From: Chamaelirium japonicum
Lineage: Eukaryota > Streptophyta > Magnoliopsida > Liliales > Melanthiaceae
NCBI GenBank assembly: GCA_947650365.1
Contig: OX393549.1
Span: forward strand, 23,177,347 to 23,241,346
DNA: 64,000 nt
Direction of reading: 5' to 3'
Under the pieces are notes generated by a model. That model ran no database searches and was not told the origin of the DNA. It saw only the letters and a program-made list of their open reading frames with translations. Positions within the stretch are counted from its first letter, which is position 1, and every line of letters starts with the position of its first letter. This document shows positions 32,801 to 44,243 of this stretch, piece after piece. The translations under genes and the position numbers were made by a program.

Positions 32801-32999
32801 TTTATTTTTTGGTGACCATATATGATAGTTTCCAGGCCCACTCGCACTCGTTGCAGTTGAGCTTGCTAGGTGATCTATGTTGGCGTGGAATACCCCAGAC
32901 GAGGTCTCGATACGTCGCCTCACGCTTACGGAAGTGTTCTATGATTCTCGGATGTCTGATGATCTGAAGAGAAGGATTGAATCTACCAACAACGACCAC

Positions 33000-33780
33000 A
33001 ATCATAAAGGAAAAGCTATTAGAGAAAACAATCCACATAACACAAAGAAGTTTATTCATGTAGTTCGAAAATCCCTACCTCTGCGGGTGTCAGTCATCGC
33101 CATGGAGCAATATGGAATTAGATATGACTTACAACCCTCTTCTTCTTCCACGTCTCCACTGGATCTCAAGGAAACCAATCTCCTATCTCGATCTATGATT
33201 TTCTTCATCTCTCAAACACAATGGAGAAGCCCCAACCAAGACCCTAAAATCAGCTGTCAAACACAATGACAAACTCCCTCAAAATCTTGGGTGAAAATCC
33301 TATTTATAACTCCCCAAAACCGTACAAAAAAAGCAAACCCGTGCACGTTTCGCTCCTGGTGCCCGATCTAGCGCCCGGGGCGCCATCGGGCGACAATGAC
33401 CCGGGACCAAAAAATCACTGGACACGAGACCTTCGCGCTTGGCGCCAAAGTGACGCCTAGGCCGCCAACCAGTGGTTGCCCCCTGGTTTCTGGTGCCTGC
33501 CAGTGATCGGGCGCCATACAACGGGCGCCCAGGGCGCCATCCCGAGGCTGGCCCCGGTCGAGGCGCCTGTCAGCGACCAGACGCTAGACAGTTGGCCCCA
33601 GGGAGCCAACCTGGTGACTTGTGCACCCGGGTCCTCCACGTCGAGCCTCTTGGCACGCTCCGTCCTCGCCGAAACTGAGCCAAACTCTGACAATATGATC
33701 GTGAACACTTCCGCAGGTATTGGCGCAATAGTACTAGCACCCGTATGATCAAAGCAATCGTTAACAAATTTTTATTCTTC
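33000..33780 (-). repeat. Diverged LTR fragment of the 3914-4625 Copia family
   Basis: The minus strand has GGAGGACCCGGGTGCA, GCCTCGGGATGGCGCCCTGG and CGTGCACGGGTTTG, followed by TTTTGTACGG and a TATAAATAGG box, in the same order as the LTRs at 3914 and 6498. It is therefore an older relative in inverted orientation; ends are unclear. Confidence 0.65.
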
Positions 33781-34164
33781 ATCGATTAGTACTGAAACAT
33801 GGTCCTATCCCTGCATGACACATCAACGATCGAAGCCTCCTTCATTTACCGTGCTTGGAGCCGAATATTACTCTATGGAGGAACCCAATAAAATCCTATA
33901 AGTGATGAGTCACTCTAGCTTCCACTACCATAGACATAAGCAATCGATCCATTTTCAACCACATCATGTCTTATATTTTCTTTTTGGTTGCCTTTATTTA
34001 TTACTCAACAAGAAAAATAAATCAGTTTATGGAGAATATTTTCTGATCTCGAACTAGATTTCAACATGTGCAGTAGTCGGGCAATGGCTGCCATCAACGA
34101 AACCTACTCGTGCTTCCCATAATTACAGTCACCTACAAGAGCTTAGATTGGTGAGGTTAGTCTC
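33781..34164. other. No gene recognised
   Basis: AT-rich sequence; no repeat termini or coding features seen. Confidence 0.4.
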
Positions 34165-34173
34165 CTTTGTAGT

Positions 34174-34583
34174 AGGATTCGACTCCCCTCCACTGATGAC
34201 CGTCTCTACCATTCGATCACAACGATTTGGGGAGTGACACGTGGTGATCCTGGTTTCAATGGGCACGATCCATGGGTCATGAGATAAACCCTATAGGAGG
34301 ATGTCACCACTGGCGGCCACCGCACCGCCGATTGGACACCATACATGGCCACCTTTGGCCACCGTCTGGCTTGCTGATGGGGCGGTGGTGGGCAGTAGGT
34401 GCTCGGTGGGGGGGTGATGGCCGGCAATGGGTGATGGGCGGCGGCCGGATGTGGTATCCCTCTAGGGTTCATATCATGACCCATAGATCATGGTCATTGA
34501 AACCGAAATCGCCATATGTCAGTCCCCCGAATCGACAGCTACGGAAAGTGGAGACCATCATCAGTGGAGAGGAGTGGAACCCC
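34174..34583. mobile_element. Mutator-like MITE (copy 2) with perfect 9-bp TSD
   Basis: Inverted repeats (ATTCGACTCCCCTCCACTGA on the left, its complement on the right) of about 100 bp flank a G-rich/CCACC-rich loop. CTTTGTAGT occurs directly outside both ends (34165-34173, 34584-34592), the 9-bp duplication expected for Mutator-superfamily insertion. Confidence 0.88.
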
Positions 34584-34875
34584 CTTTGTAGTGCTTATGC
34601 TTTTATATCACCCACTTTATAGTGGACAAGATGTAGTTGAAGTGCCTGAGAAGGGTGTCAACCTAGCCATTAAAAAATTATACAATGGATGCACTAGGAG
34701 GTGATATCATCCACCTGGTGGACTCAGTTGGCTTCATGGGTGTATCTGAGTTTGCTTTTTGGAAGCCTTCAATCAAGCAAAATGCTATTTGAACATACAA
34801 GGGGATATACTCTCGGGCATAATGCCATACCGGGTGCATCGGCTAGGGCTCGGTGTGATTGCCGATGCATCAAAC

Positions 34876-35087
34876 CAGGGATGGATCCAGAGGTGTGTGT
34901 GTGTGGGAGCGATCGCACCCCCTAGATTCGAAAGAGAACCCTTTATTATAGTAGTATCAATTAGGTTTGTCTTAAAATTACATAAGTTCGTCCTCTCTGA
35001 ATTTTTAACAAACTTTAAGACCCCGCCCCCCTCAAAGATTTTTCTAACATTCGTCCCCCCAAGTTTTGATTCTTGGATCCGTCCCTG
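34876..35087. mobile_element. hAT-type MITE, CAGGGATGGATCCA family
   Basis: Termini CAGGGATGGATCC and GGATCCGTCCCTG are inverted repeats. The 8-bp flanks CATCAAAC (34868-34875) and CATCGAAC (35088-35095) differ by one base. Contains a short (GT)n and CCCCCC run. A truncated copy lies at 61868-62055. Confidence 0.85.
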
Positions 35088-35095
35088 CATCGAAC

Positions 35096-35500
35096 ACTGG
35101 TTGATGACCTCCGCATGACATTATGACTGAGAGTATGTCCCGTTGTATGTTCAAATAGGAGTGCTCTTCTGTCATACTTTTGAGTGGGTGTCATTGTTTT
35201 TTTTGATAAGGATGGAGATGCATGTCTCTTGGGTTGGCAAGGGAACTACTCATCATCTCCATTGAATGCTGAAGTAAATATTGTGTGATGTGGAGACACC
35301 ATCCACGACATCCTATTCATAACTGCACTGTGAATGAGATACTTCTTTCCTATTCTGTCTCACCTACTGAGAATGAGGTATTCTGTTGTAAATGATAGCT
35401 TAGTTTGTGGGATTTCATTACCATTGTAAAAGAAATTTAAATCTATATAATATATCATGTACAACCAAGGTAATTCAAGCCTTGGGTTGTTGTCCTCACG
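35096..35500. other. No confident feature
   Basis: TTGGGTTGGCAAGGG and AATGCTGAAGTAAATATTG resemble a decayed Copia RNase H tail, but too little remains to call. Confidence 0.3.
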
Positions 35501-36079
35501 TCTATATAATAAGGGACGGCGGTTTTGTGCTGACTAGACAAAACGGAAGTTGACTAGGACAAACTGATTGGATAAAAATGAACTGAATAGATCAACCATT
35601 CGTTCAAAAAGCAATGCACGATCTCTATTTTCCTGTCAACCAACTCCCTCCTCTTTGTTTCAAATCCCGACCCATTTAAATTGCACAAACCCCTAAAATT
35701 CCGATCCATTTAAACTGCATCAAACCTGACTGTTCGTTCCGTGATCGTTGTTTGCATCAAGAGCTATAAACCCGTCTACTGAAATTTCGGCCGTCCCAAC
35801 CATCGGGTCGATCACGAGGAATCCATTTGAATAGAGACAGCTGTGATTGATCGATTATAGGGGGAGGGGGAGTTGGTCGCACCGAAGACTCGCTTCGTGC
35901 CAATAAGCACGGGCGAGGAAATGGGTATCCCTATGAATGCCGGTGTTGTTGTCGAAAGTGTTTTGTTGCCGAAGACGCTCAGGTGTGTTGCCGCCAAAGG
36001 CAGCCCGCTGCAGTGCTAACAGATGTGTTGCCGCCGAAGATGACCTACTGCAGTGCCGATAGGTACGGGTATGCACTAG
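35501..36079 (+). mobile_element. Non-autonomous Helitron, first of a tandem pair
   Basis: Begins TCTATATAATAAGGGACGGC and ends GGGTATGCACTAG, the 5' TC and 3' CTAG (CTRR) ends of plant Helitrons. The 3' region has GC-rich TTGCCGCCGAAG hairpin units. The next copy starts at the following base. Confidence 0.85.
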
Positions 36080-36353
36080 TCTATATAAAAAGGGACGGCA
36101 ATTTTGTGCTGACTAGACAAAACGGAACAAAAAACCTGACTAGGACAAGCTGATTGGACAAAAATGAACCGAATAGATCTAACCATTCGTTCAAAAATCA
36201 ACGCACGATCTCTCCTTGGTTTCAAATCCCAATCCATTTAAACCTCGCCCGGGGGGTGCATTACCGCCGAAGGCAGGCTAGCAACATTGCCGACAGATGT
36301 GTTGACGCTAAAGGCAGTCCACTGCAGTGCCGACAGTCACGGACATGCACTAG
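36080..36353 (+). mobile_element. Non-autonomous Helitron, second of a tandem pair
   Basis: Begins TCTATATAAAAAGGGACGGC directly after the CTAG of the first copy and ends GGACATGCACTAG followed by T. Shorter internal region than its neighbour. Confidence 0.85.
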
Positions 36354-36780
36354 TGATATCATAGCTCACAACCATGTCAAGAGGTGTCTATCAAGCTCCA
36401 ATCTACAAGTTTCCTTCTTAACTATTTTTCTTGGTAAACCCAAGTGCCTCCGGTTCTACGCTCGCTTGGACAACTCAGGTTCGTCAGCGGCACTGAGGCA
36501 TGGCTAGCCGGAGGAGACGACTCTCCAGGTGTCCTCAACTGGATCCATTTGGATCAAATGGTGATGACCTAGCTCAACAACTCCTTGTCGGAGTCGACCG
36601 TCACACAAGTGGCCACGTGCGAAACCTCGGCAGAGGTCTAACACACACTCGAGGTACTCTATGGCACTCTCACATGTTCCTGCATTCAACAGAAAGAAGT
36701 TTGAGCTCCCGTCTCTCCCAAAGGACGTTCTCTCGGTCTGAATACGTTCATCGGGCCAAAGCACTCACCCAAGCACTCGC

Positions 36781-37197
36781 TAGGGGTGGCAATGGGTCGG
36801 GTTCGGGTCGGGTTGAGACATAGGTATAAGGGCAAAACATCCAACCCGAACCCAACCCGTTTAATAAACGGATCAAAAACTTAAACCCAAACCCGACCCG
36901 ACCCGCTTAACCCGTTTACTAAACGGGTCGGGTCGGGTTGGCTCGGGTTGGAACCCATGTAAACTTGTCGGGTTGGGTCAAGACAAGTCGGATTGGGCAG
37001 GGTTTGATCGGGTTGGGTTGACACGACCCATTTGGTAAACGGGTCATGTCGGGTTATAAGTACAAACCCGAACCCGACCCATTAAATAAACGGGTCAATC
37101 GTGTCGACCCATTTATAACCCGAACCCGTTTAGACCATACCCAAACCCGCAAACTTTGGGTCGGGTTGGCGGATCGGGTCAAGGATTGCCACCCCTA
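36781..37197. mobile_element. hAT-type MITE with perfect 8-bp TSD, GGGTCGGGTT family
   Basis: Terminal inverted repeats TAGGGGTGGCAAT and ATTGCCACCCCTA are perfect, and GCACTCGC flanks both sides (36773-36780, 37198-37205). The interior is made of ACCCG and CGGGT words with (T)TTAATAAACGGG. This is the reference copy for the family, also seen at 12271, 44636, 45784 and 62691. Confidence 0.93.
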
Positions 37198-37205
37198 GCA
37201 CTCGC

Positions 37206-38000
37206 TAGTGTGGGCAAACCTGTTGATGTGATGATTTCATCATGCGGATATTTTGTTGCCTCGGTCCAGAGTTTGATCCAATCGTTGCGGTCGGTAACCT
37301 CTTACAGGATCCTCCAGCTGTTGATGAGGTTGTCTCCTCACTCTTCGACTTCTAGCTTCTGTCTTCAGGTGACTCGTCCATCTATAGAGTCCGCCGCCGG
37401 CTGAGAGACGCTCTCCCCGTTTGGGTCGGCTGTTAAGTATCTTCCATGGTTGCCCTGCAGTCGAACCGTCGACGAGAACTCAAAGAAATTCATGGGAGAG
37501 ATGAAGAACAAGAATCAAGACCAAGATTTGAAGCGAGTGCTCTCTCTTCCGCCGCGCTCACACTAATTGCGAACAGGGTCGACCATCACCTTACGATTAA
37601 GAGCTTATATGAGATTGGGCTGGTGTGTTTTCATGCTTCCTGTTCGCTCCGGTATAGACCCTCAAAGGAGCCGTTGTGCTGATTATGAGTTTTTTGTTTG
37701 GGGACTTATTAGTGAGCCATCCCTAACACCGAAACCCCCCTCCCCCGCGATTGGTCCTAACCGGTCAGGGCCGCCGCTGCTGCCAGAGCTATGGGAGAAG
37801 AAAAAGGGTCGAGGTCGGGTTTACCAAAAAAGGGCAGGGACCTTAGGCAAAATGGAACTTACCGAAATCCTGTACTCGTGATGGATCTGTTTCCGGTGAC
37901 CTTAGGCACATTAGCCCTTTTTGTGTGTGTGTGTTGTGTAGGGGGGGGGGGGGGGGAGGATTAGCAAGAATCCCTTGTTCAAAGATCACTTAGAGCTGTT
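37206..38000. other. No gene recognised
   Basis: Short unrelated open frames only, and a poly(G) run near 37940-37957. Confidence 0.4.
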
Positions 38001-39192
38001 GTCCCAACAACCTTTCCATTTGAGCTCAAACCCCTCTAGACGAAAATACCCCTCGCTTCATTCGAATTTTGTTTTGCTGTCATTCATCCATTGCCGCCGT
38101 CGGACCTAACCGAACCCCACCCCCTCCCACGTCGGACCTAACCGAACCCCACCCCTCCCCTGCCGGAACTAACCTAACCCCCCCCAGTCCATGGGATAAA
38201 CCCTAGACCTAGAAACCACATCCTAAACCAACCCCCAACAGCCGCTCGTGCTCGTCGCCTCCGCTGCTCGCGCCCACTGCCTCCGCCGCCATCACCTCCG
38301 CTGTTCGCTGCTCCCGCTGCTCAAAGTTAGATCCGCCTCCGCCGGACCAAGCGACCGAGCTGCCATGGCCAATCGAGAGAGGAGAGGGGGCGAGGGTAGT
38401 CTTGGGAATAAAAAGAAGGGAAGGGTTTATCTCATTGCTGGTTTGGTTAGAGGGGCTGGAGCTCAAATGAAAAGTTTCACCAGGTTTATCCTAATGTTTG
38501 GTTGGTTAGAGCGGTCTTAGGCTAATAACCTTTTTTTTTTTTGCAATTTTGATTATGAAATTAATAAGGGTAAGTTACACTCCCCCCCTATAAAGTTTAG
38601 CTAAAAACCTCTTAATCCCCCTATAGTTAAAAAAATTACACTTTGCCCCCCTTCAATTGAGTACGTTTTGATAAGATAAAAATTAGGGGTTATTAGCCTA
38701 AGACCCTCTAAAGAACCCAACATTAGGAAAAACCACTTGAAACATTTCATTTGAGCTCCAGCCCCTCTAACCAACCAAACTTTAGTAAAAACCCATCCCT
38801 AAATTTTTAATCCCGATACCACCCTCAGTGCTCTTCTCTCTCAATCAGGCATGGCGTAGGCGACAGGGGAAGAGGAGCAGACACAAGCGGCGGGGGCGCA
38901 GGTGCAGGGAGCTGAGGTGGAGGCGGCCGTGAGCAGAGGAGGCGGCAAAGGCGAAGGCAGCGGTGACGGGGGAGTTCGGGTTAGGTCCGACAGTCCGCCT
39001 TGTAGATCTAGGGTTCATCCTATGGCCTGTAGATCTCTAGGTTTAGGTCTGGCGGGAGAGAAGGGGGAGGGGGGGGGGGGGGGGGTTGGATAGGTCATGG
39101 GGTCACGATGGAGGGTTTGGATAGGTCCGGCGGTGGGGGGGATTCGGTTAGATCCGGCGGCGGCGGATGGGGTGGGGTTCGATTTGGTCTAG

Positions 39193-39232
<40 letters not shown>

Positions 39233-39345
39233 GGTTGAGGGCATTCACTTCTTAATTAGAAGTGAAGTGCGGGGTATTTTCATCTACGAGTGTTTGAGCT
39301 CAAATGAAAAGATGGTTGGGACTGGTGCTCAAAATATCTCTTAAA
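38001..39345. repeat. Cluster of inverted MITE-like copies with poly(G) tract
   Basis: The segment GGGGCTGGAGCTCAAATGAA with TAATGTTTGGTTGGTTAG, ending TTAGGCTAATAACC (38440-38532), recurs inverted at 38690-38790 (GGTTATTAGCCTAAGACC...). A third AGCTCAAATGAAAAG end is at 39296. A G-run occupies 39195-39231. The GC-rich parts (38230-38400, 38880-39180) may be captured host sequence, but no family was recognised. Confidence 0.55.
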
Positions 39346-39749
39346 AGGGCTTCTCACACATTACCTCTAAAAATTACCAAATGAGGAAATCAAGTAGTTG
39401 ACAAAGGAGTATTATGCTAACATTTCAAACTTTAGGGAGTGATTTAAAGTATAGGGGTGTTGAGTGCTTTTGAGCTAAACAGCCTAAACTTCAAGGGGGA
39501 CATAATCTACCCAATTAATAACTCACCCGTTTCCATCTCTTGGGTGCCATCACCAATTTGATGGGTGCAAATAGAGTCTCAGTAAAACCCTTATCAGTGT
39601 TTTTTTTTTGGCGATCGGGTTCGATCTAGTTTGGATTAGATCTAGGACTCCAGGGTTTATCCCATGGCCTGTAGATCTTAGGTTTTAGGAATCAGATTAA
39701 GTTTTAGGGTTAGATCTAGGGTTTAGGTTTTAGGATTAGGTCTAAGGTT

Positions 39750-41121
39750 CAGTGGTTTTAAAAACACGCCCCGGGCACACCCCAATGCAAGGCGAGGGGA
39801 AAGAGCCTCGGGCGATGCTAAATTGGGTAGGAGTCCATGGAGGCACACGCCCAGAGTGCGCGAGCGCGTATACAGCACCCTGTTCGGAAGAGCGTTCGCC
39901 CCCTTGGAGTAAAAAAAAACCCTAAAAAGTCTCGACTGCGACTCTGCAAGTAAAATTGCAAGTCGCCTCCCACTTCGTCCCGAGTCTCACTTCGCCTGCG
40001 ATCACCGACTGCGATCTCGTGTCTGACTGTGATCACCACCGGATCCTCCTTCTCCTCCTAGCACAGGTGGCCAATTTTTTTTTTTTTTTTTCATTTCCAC
40101 TGTTCTGCAGTAAGGATTTTTTTTTCTTCCTTCTCATATGTTCTTCCTCTCCTCCTCCTCCTACATTTCCCCTCCTCCCACAGAAAGAAAAGTTTTTTTT
40201 CTTCTTTTTGCTCATATGTTCTTTATTTCTTCCTCCTCTTCCTCTTCCCCTCCTCCTCCTCTATTTCCCCTTCTCACGCAGAGACACAAACACCAAGGAA
40301 TTTTTTTTTTTTTTCCCATTCTCCTCTGTTCTTCCTCTTCTTCCCCTCCTTCTCAATCTCCCCTCCTCTGTTGTGCTTTTCTTTTTCCTCCTCTGTGTAC
40401 ACAAGATAATAACATGTTATTAATGAAAAATAATTATATGGCAATGAAAAGTAAATTTGGGATATTACAAAAAAATTACAAATAGGTCAAAGTTATTCTA
40501 ATAATATGAACATTCATAATGATTAATGTTTACTAATCTTTTTAGATGTAATCTTTTTTTTTTATTTTCTTCCTCTTCTAACCGTTGCTACTTCCTAATA
40601 TTAATAGCTAATTAATAATTTATACTTGATTCTTTGATAGATATGCAGGATGCAGTGATGAAGAAAGATTTTTCATGAAAGTATGCAAAGAGTATTAATG
40701 GAGAAAAGTATTTTTGATGTATATTTTGTGATCAACAATGTAGTGGTACAGTGAACCATTTCAAACATCATCTAGCCAGTACCAAACATGGGATGAAAGC
40801 ATGCCCCAAAGTTCCCGATGAAGTAAGAAAAGAATTATTGGCATGTGCGAAGAATATATAAAAAACGAGTATGAATATCATGGATTTTGGTTAGAATTAT
40901 TGACTTGTGTTATTTTTATCGTGTGTTTGTGATTTATTAACCAAGTATATAGGTCTTTATATCCATGGTATATTTTGTATACTAATATTATTAATATTTA
41001 TATTTTAAAAAGACTAAAAAATTAAAAATTTGTGGGGCTTAAGCCCCATGCCCTGGGGCTTACATCCTGCCCCATAGTAGGGAAAACGCACCGCCTTACG
41101 CCCCCACTTGTGAAAATACTG
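39750..41121 (+). mobile_element. hAT transposon remnant
   Basis: Left end CAGTGGTTTTAAAAACACGCCCC and right end GGGGGC-like ...CCCCCACTTGTGAAAATACTG are imperfect inverted repeats. The 8-bp flanks CTAAGGTT (39742-39749) and TTAGGGTT (41122-41129) match at six positions, and the flanking repeat (TAGATCTAGGGTTCA... words) continues across. A BED-finger exon is inside. Polypyrimidine TTTTTCTTC-rich sequence fills 40070-40400. Confidence 0.7.
40650..40861 (+). pseudogene. hAT transposase BED zinc-finger fragment
   Basis: Frame pieces read CSGTVNHFKHHLASTKHGMK followed by ACPKVPDEVRKELLACAKNI, with C..C (IFCDQQC) and H..H spacing of a BED finger, the DNA-binding start of hAT transposases. A stop after KKDFS and the loss of the catalytic and dimerisation regions show it is dead. 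Confidence 0.8.
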
Positions 41122-41649
41122 TTAGGGTTCACCCCATGACTTGTAGATCTTAGGTTTTAGGATTAAGTTTAGGCTTTAGGTTTTAGGTTTAGTTTAGAGA
41201 TGATGGCATATAAATAAACTTTTGAAATATATGGAGGAGTATTTTCGTCCTGTGTCCTTAAGCTCACTAAGTCCCCAAATTTATGGCGATAAAAATAATT
41301 ATAATGTCCTCAGAATATATTTGTTGGGCTGGGCACTTTATTAAAACATCCAAAGAGACCTACAAACAGTTCAGATTTTTTTGGAAAAAAAAACCCATAT
41401 AGCCGTTAAATATGCTGGAAGTGCAGGCTGCCCAGGTTGGGCTTGATAGCGGGCTGCCTAACGGGCTGACCCGATCCATGGGCTGACTTCACGGCCCATT
41501 CATGACCAACATGTATTTTGGGTCAGGCTGGGCCGGGCCTGTGCCACTGACTTTGAGCTAGGTTGGACGGGGCCACGGGCTGGCGGTCCATCCTTAGACC
41601 CCTGGAGTTATCAGTCGGGCTCACGGAAAGAAGGCTGCCATCAACCCTT

Positions 41650-41850
41650 CCAATTTTTTAAGAGTTCAGATTTTCTCCAGTCGGTGGGCCCGTGCGCATC
41701 ACAGTCGCACGATGGCGGGCGACCCGAAAGTGAACCGTACTCCATCCGACTGCATGCGGCTGTGATACGTGCCGGACCCACCGACCTGCGCCGACCGACG
41801 GGAGGAGATCCGAACTCAATGTTTAATTGGCAAATGAATGTCAAGAGTTG
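41650..41850. repeat. Imperfect hairpin repeat (CTCCAGTCGGTGGG / CCCACCGAC)
   Basis: TTCTCCAGTCGGTGGGCCCG is mirrored by CCGACGGGAGGAGATCCGA and CGGACCCACCGAC around 41765-41815. The same CTCC-GTCGGT words appear at 14560 and 14790. Confidence 0.5.
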
Positions 41851-41984
41851 GGTCAAAGGAGTTTCCGATCCCCGGGTCGTCAGCAAAATCAACCCCCCTT
41901 TTGGATAATTTCAAACTATTCCATTTCATATTGTTTCCCCACAATTGGTGATGGTTTGCTTGTTGATGTGAAAAAATCACTAAT

Positions 41985-42664
41985 TTTAATTTAAATAGAA
42001 AATATTGTTAATGGCGACATATTCGTTGTTAAATCTTTTTATGATTTGCTCAACAAAGATTCAGTCCGATGCCCGACGGCGAGACATCTTTGAAAATCGA
42101 GAAATCCGTTGAAGGTGAGGATTTTTAGAAGGTTAGCTATAAGAGATAAGATCCTTACAAAACTAAATCTGAGAAGGAGGAATCACCCAGGTATTCTTAA
42201 TACATGATGCCCACTATGTAACAATCATGATGAATCCTCTTACCACCTATTCGGCACCTTCTCTAGGGCTATTTGGGAGAACGTCAAACTAAATTTTGGA
42301 ATATCCTCGCACTGATTGGGCTCCTAGCTCTATGGAGTTCTTGGAGGAAGAGGAGAGTCTCAGCAAATTTGCGAAGAACATGGGACAGCTTCAGCATGGT
42401 AACTTGCTGGTGTATATGGAAAGAGTGTAATGGTCGGGTTTTCAAGGAAAAGCATTGCCTGGTTGAGGTTGTGGTGAATAAAATCAAGAATATGGTGAAG
42501 CTTTGGGCTATAACACTCCCGGACAATTGGAAAGAGGAAGTGTTAAACATATGTGGCTTGTAAACCGTTGTATTCCTTCTTTTTTTTTTCGCTTTATTTG
42601 ATTTATTGTAATTATCCATACCACCCCTCCACACACAAGAGGGATTTCTCAAAAAAAAAAAAAA
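41985..42664 (+). pseudogene. LINE ORF2 C-terminal (zf-RVT) fragment with poly(A)
   Basis: Plus-strand pieces read KVRIFRRLAIRDKILTKLNL, CPLCNNHDESSYHLFGTFSR and TCWCIWKECNGRVFKEKHCL, the zinc-binding RVT tail of plant L1 ORF2. The second half is open from 42273 to 42563. A poly(A) tail at 42651-42664 ends a 5'-truncated insertion. Stops and one frame change mark it as dead. Confidence 0.85.
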
Positions 42665-43119
42665 TTTGTAATCCTCATTTACATAGTGGAGATCATTCGG
42701 AGCTTGGTTCGTGGTGTGATCTCTTTTCTTCTTGAAAGGTTTTAAAAATCTTGTGCATGCTTTAGCTTGTTGGATTGGATTATCTTTTTCTTGTGTTGTG
42801 AAGTTATCGTCCCCCAGGTTCCAACAAAACGCAAAATCGCCAAACTCAGAGGTGAGAAGGGTTAAAAGTTTTGGGTTTGGATTGATTGGTCATTCAGGAT
42901 GAAATACAATCATTTTTTACAAAAAAAACTTTAATAGTACGAACTATATTAATGAGCACTCAAGCACCAGTAACCACTCGAGCATGTGCAACTTCATCTT
43001 GGAGTATGTCATGGTTGAGTGCATACTAGATAAGAGAACACCGCTCTAGCCCGAACTAAGTGAGACCACTCAAGGCATGATAGGGATGATGGATAACCAC
43101 CTATCAGAGGAGTCCATAT
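42665..43119. other. No gene recognised
   Basis: No features seen. Confidence 0.4.
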
Positions 43120-43128
43120 TATTAATAT

Positions 43129-43309
43129 GAGAAATGCTATTCATCCCGAAGATTTTTCTGATCTCGCCGGCCCGATTGACGTGGCAGCATGCAACTGGTG
43201 TTGTTAAAGATTTTAAAATCGCTAGTGGGTTTCAGCCACCAATTGCACGCTGCCATGTCAATCGGGTTGGCGAAATCGGGACAAACCTTCGGGCTGAATA
43301 GCATTTCTC
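43129..43309. mobile_element. Fully palindromic Mutator-like MITE (181 bp), 9-bp TSD
   Basis: GAGAAATGCTATTCA..CCCGAAG on the left pairs with its complement on the right, and the inner CCCGATTGACGTGGCAGC also pairs, so nearly the whole unit is one hairpin. TATTAATAT flanks both ends exactly (43120-43128, 43310-43318). The duplication length suggests the Mutator superfamily. Confidence 0.9.
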
Positions 43310-43754
43310 TATTAATATGTGACTAACTTATCATTATCTATTCTACCGGAAAGGTAGCCTAAAGAAGAGGCTTACCACATTTCAAATTGAGCAACATGCG
43401 TGATGTTGTTTTTTAATAAGTATTCATAGTGGGGCTAATAGCAAGATGTTAGAAATGTTTGTCCAACATCTTTAAACTTGGGGGGACTTAGCGACCGATC
43501 CTGACAAGAGATCGGTTTTAGCTAAAGGACAAACAACTCAGGGGACGAAAATATCTCTCACTGTACTTTAAATTTTTATTTCAAAAATTGATGGTCCGAT
43601 TTTTTTTGAAATTGATGGTTCTTTCTTTGTTGCCTGTTGTATGGTGAGGGTATTGTGGGGATTCGGACAAAAATGCCAATCCTTTACACTGAACGGGTTT
43701 ATTGGACAGGAACCTTAGGTTAAAGTTATCTCTCTCCGGTCGTGTTCACCGAAC

Positions 43755-44240
43755 CAATCTGTTGTTAGGGACCCTAGACACTCTAGCCGTTTAACTTGCT
43801 CTATATGCACAATGCAACTAGATCTTTCGGGAGTGCATTTCTACTGCCGGCTTGGTTTGCCATGTTCGCTTCCAATCCAATCACAACAAACCACATCGTC
43901 TATTTAAAAGGGCATAATGGGAACTACACTTGCTACCAGACTTGCCTTTCCCATTATACCCCTTTAAACCCCTTTATATGGACCACGTGGCTTGCTGCGA
44001 TTGAGCCGGAAACAAACGCAGCAAACCAAGCCGGTAGTAGAAATTCACTCTCGAAATCTATTTGCATTGTGCATATAGAGGTAGTTAAACGGCTAGAGTG
44101 TCTAGGATCCCTAACAATGGGAGCTACACTTGCTACCGGACTTGCCTTTCCCATTATACCCCTTTAATTCCCTTTATATGGATCACATGGCTTGCTGCGA
44201 TTGGGTCGGAAACAAACGCAGCAAACCAAGGCGTCAGTAA
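43755..44240. mobile_element. Hairpin MITE with an internal segmental duplication
   Basis: GTTAGGGACCCTAGACACTC followed by TAGCCGTTTAAC...TATATGCAC at 43766-43830 is inverted at 44040-44112 (GTGCATATAG..GGATCCCTAAC). A 115-bp segment (GGGAACTACACTTGCTACC to GCAAACCAAG, 43919-44035) is repeated directly at 44117-44232, the second copy lying outside the right inverted repeat. Confidence 0.75.
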
Positions 44241-44243
44241 AAA

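Noticed and set aside
32877..33269. 130-codon frame on the plus strand resembling a small gene
   Set aside because: Antisense to the diverged LTR fragment at 33000-33780 and without family features.
40033..40423. Phe/Ser/Pro-rich hydrophobic frames
   Set aside because: Come from a TTTTTCTTCC polypyrimidine stretch within the hAT remnant.
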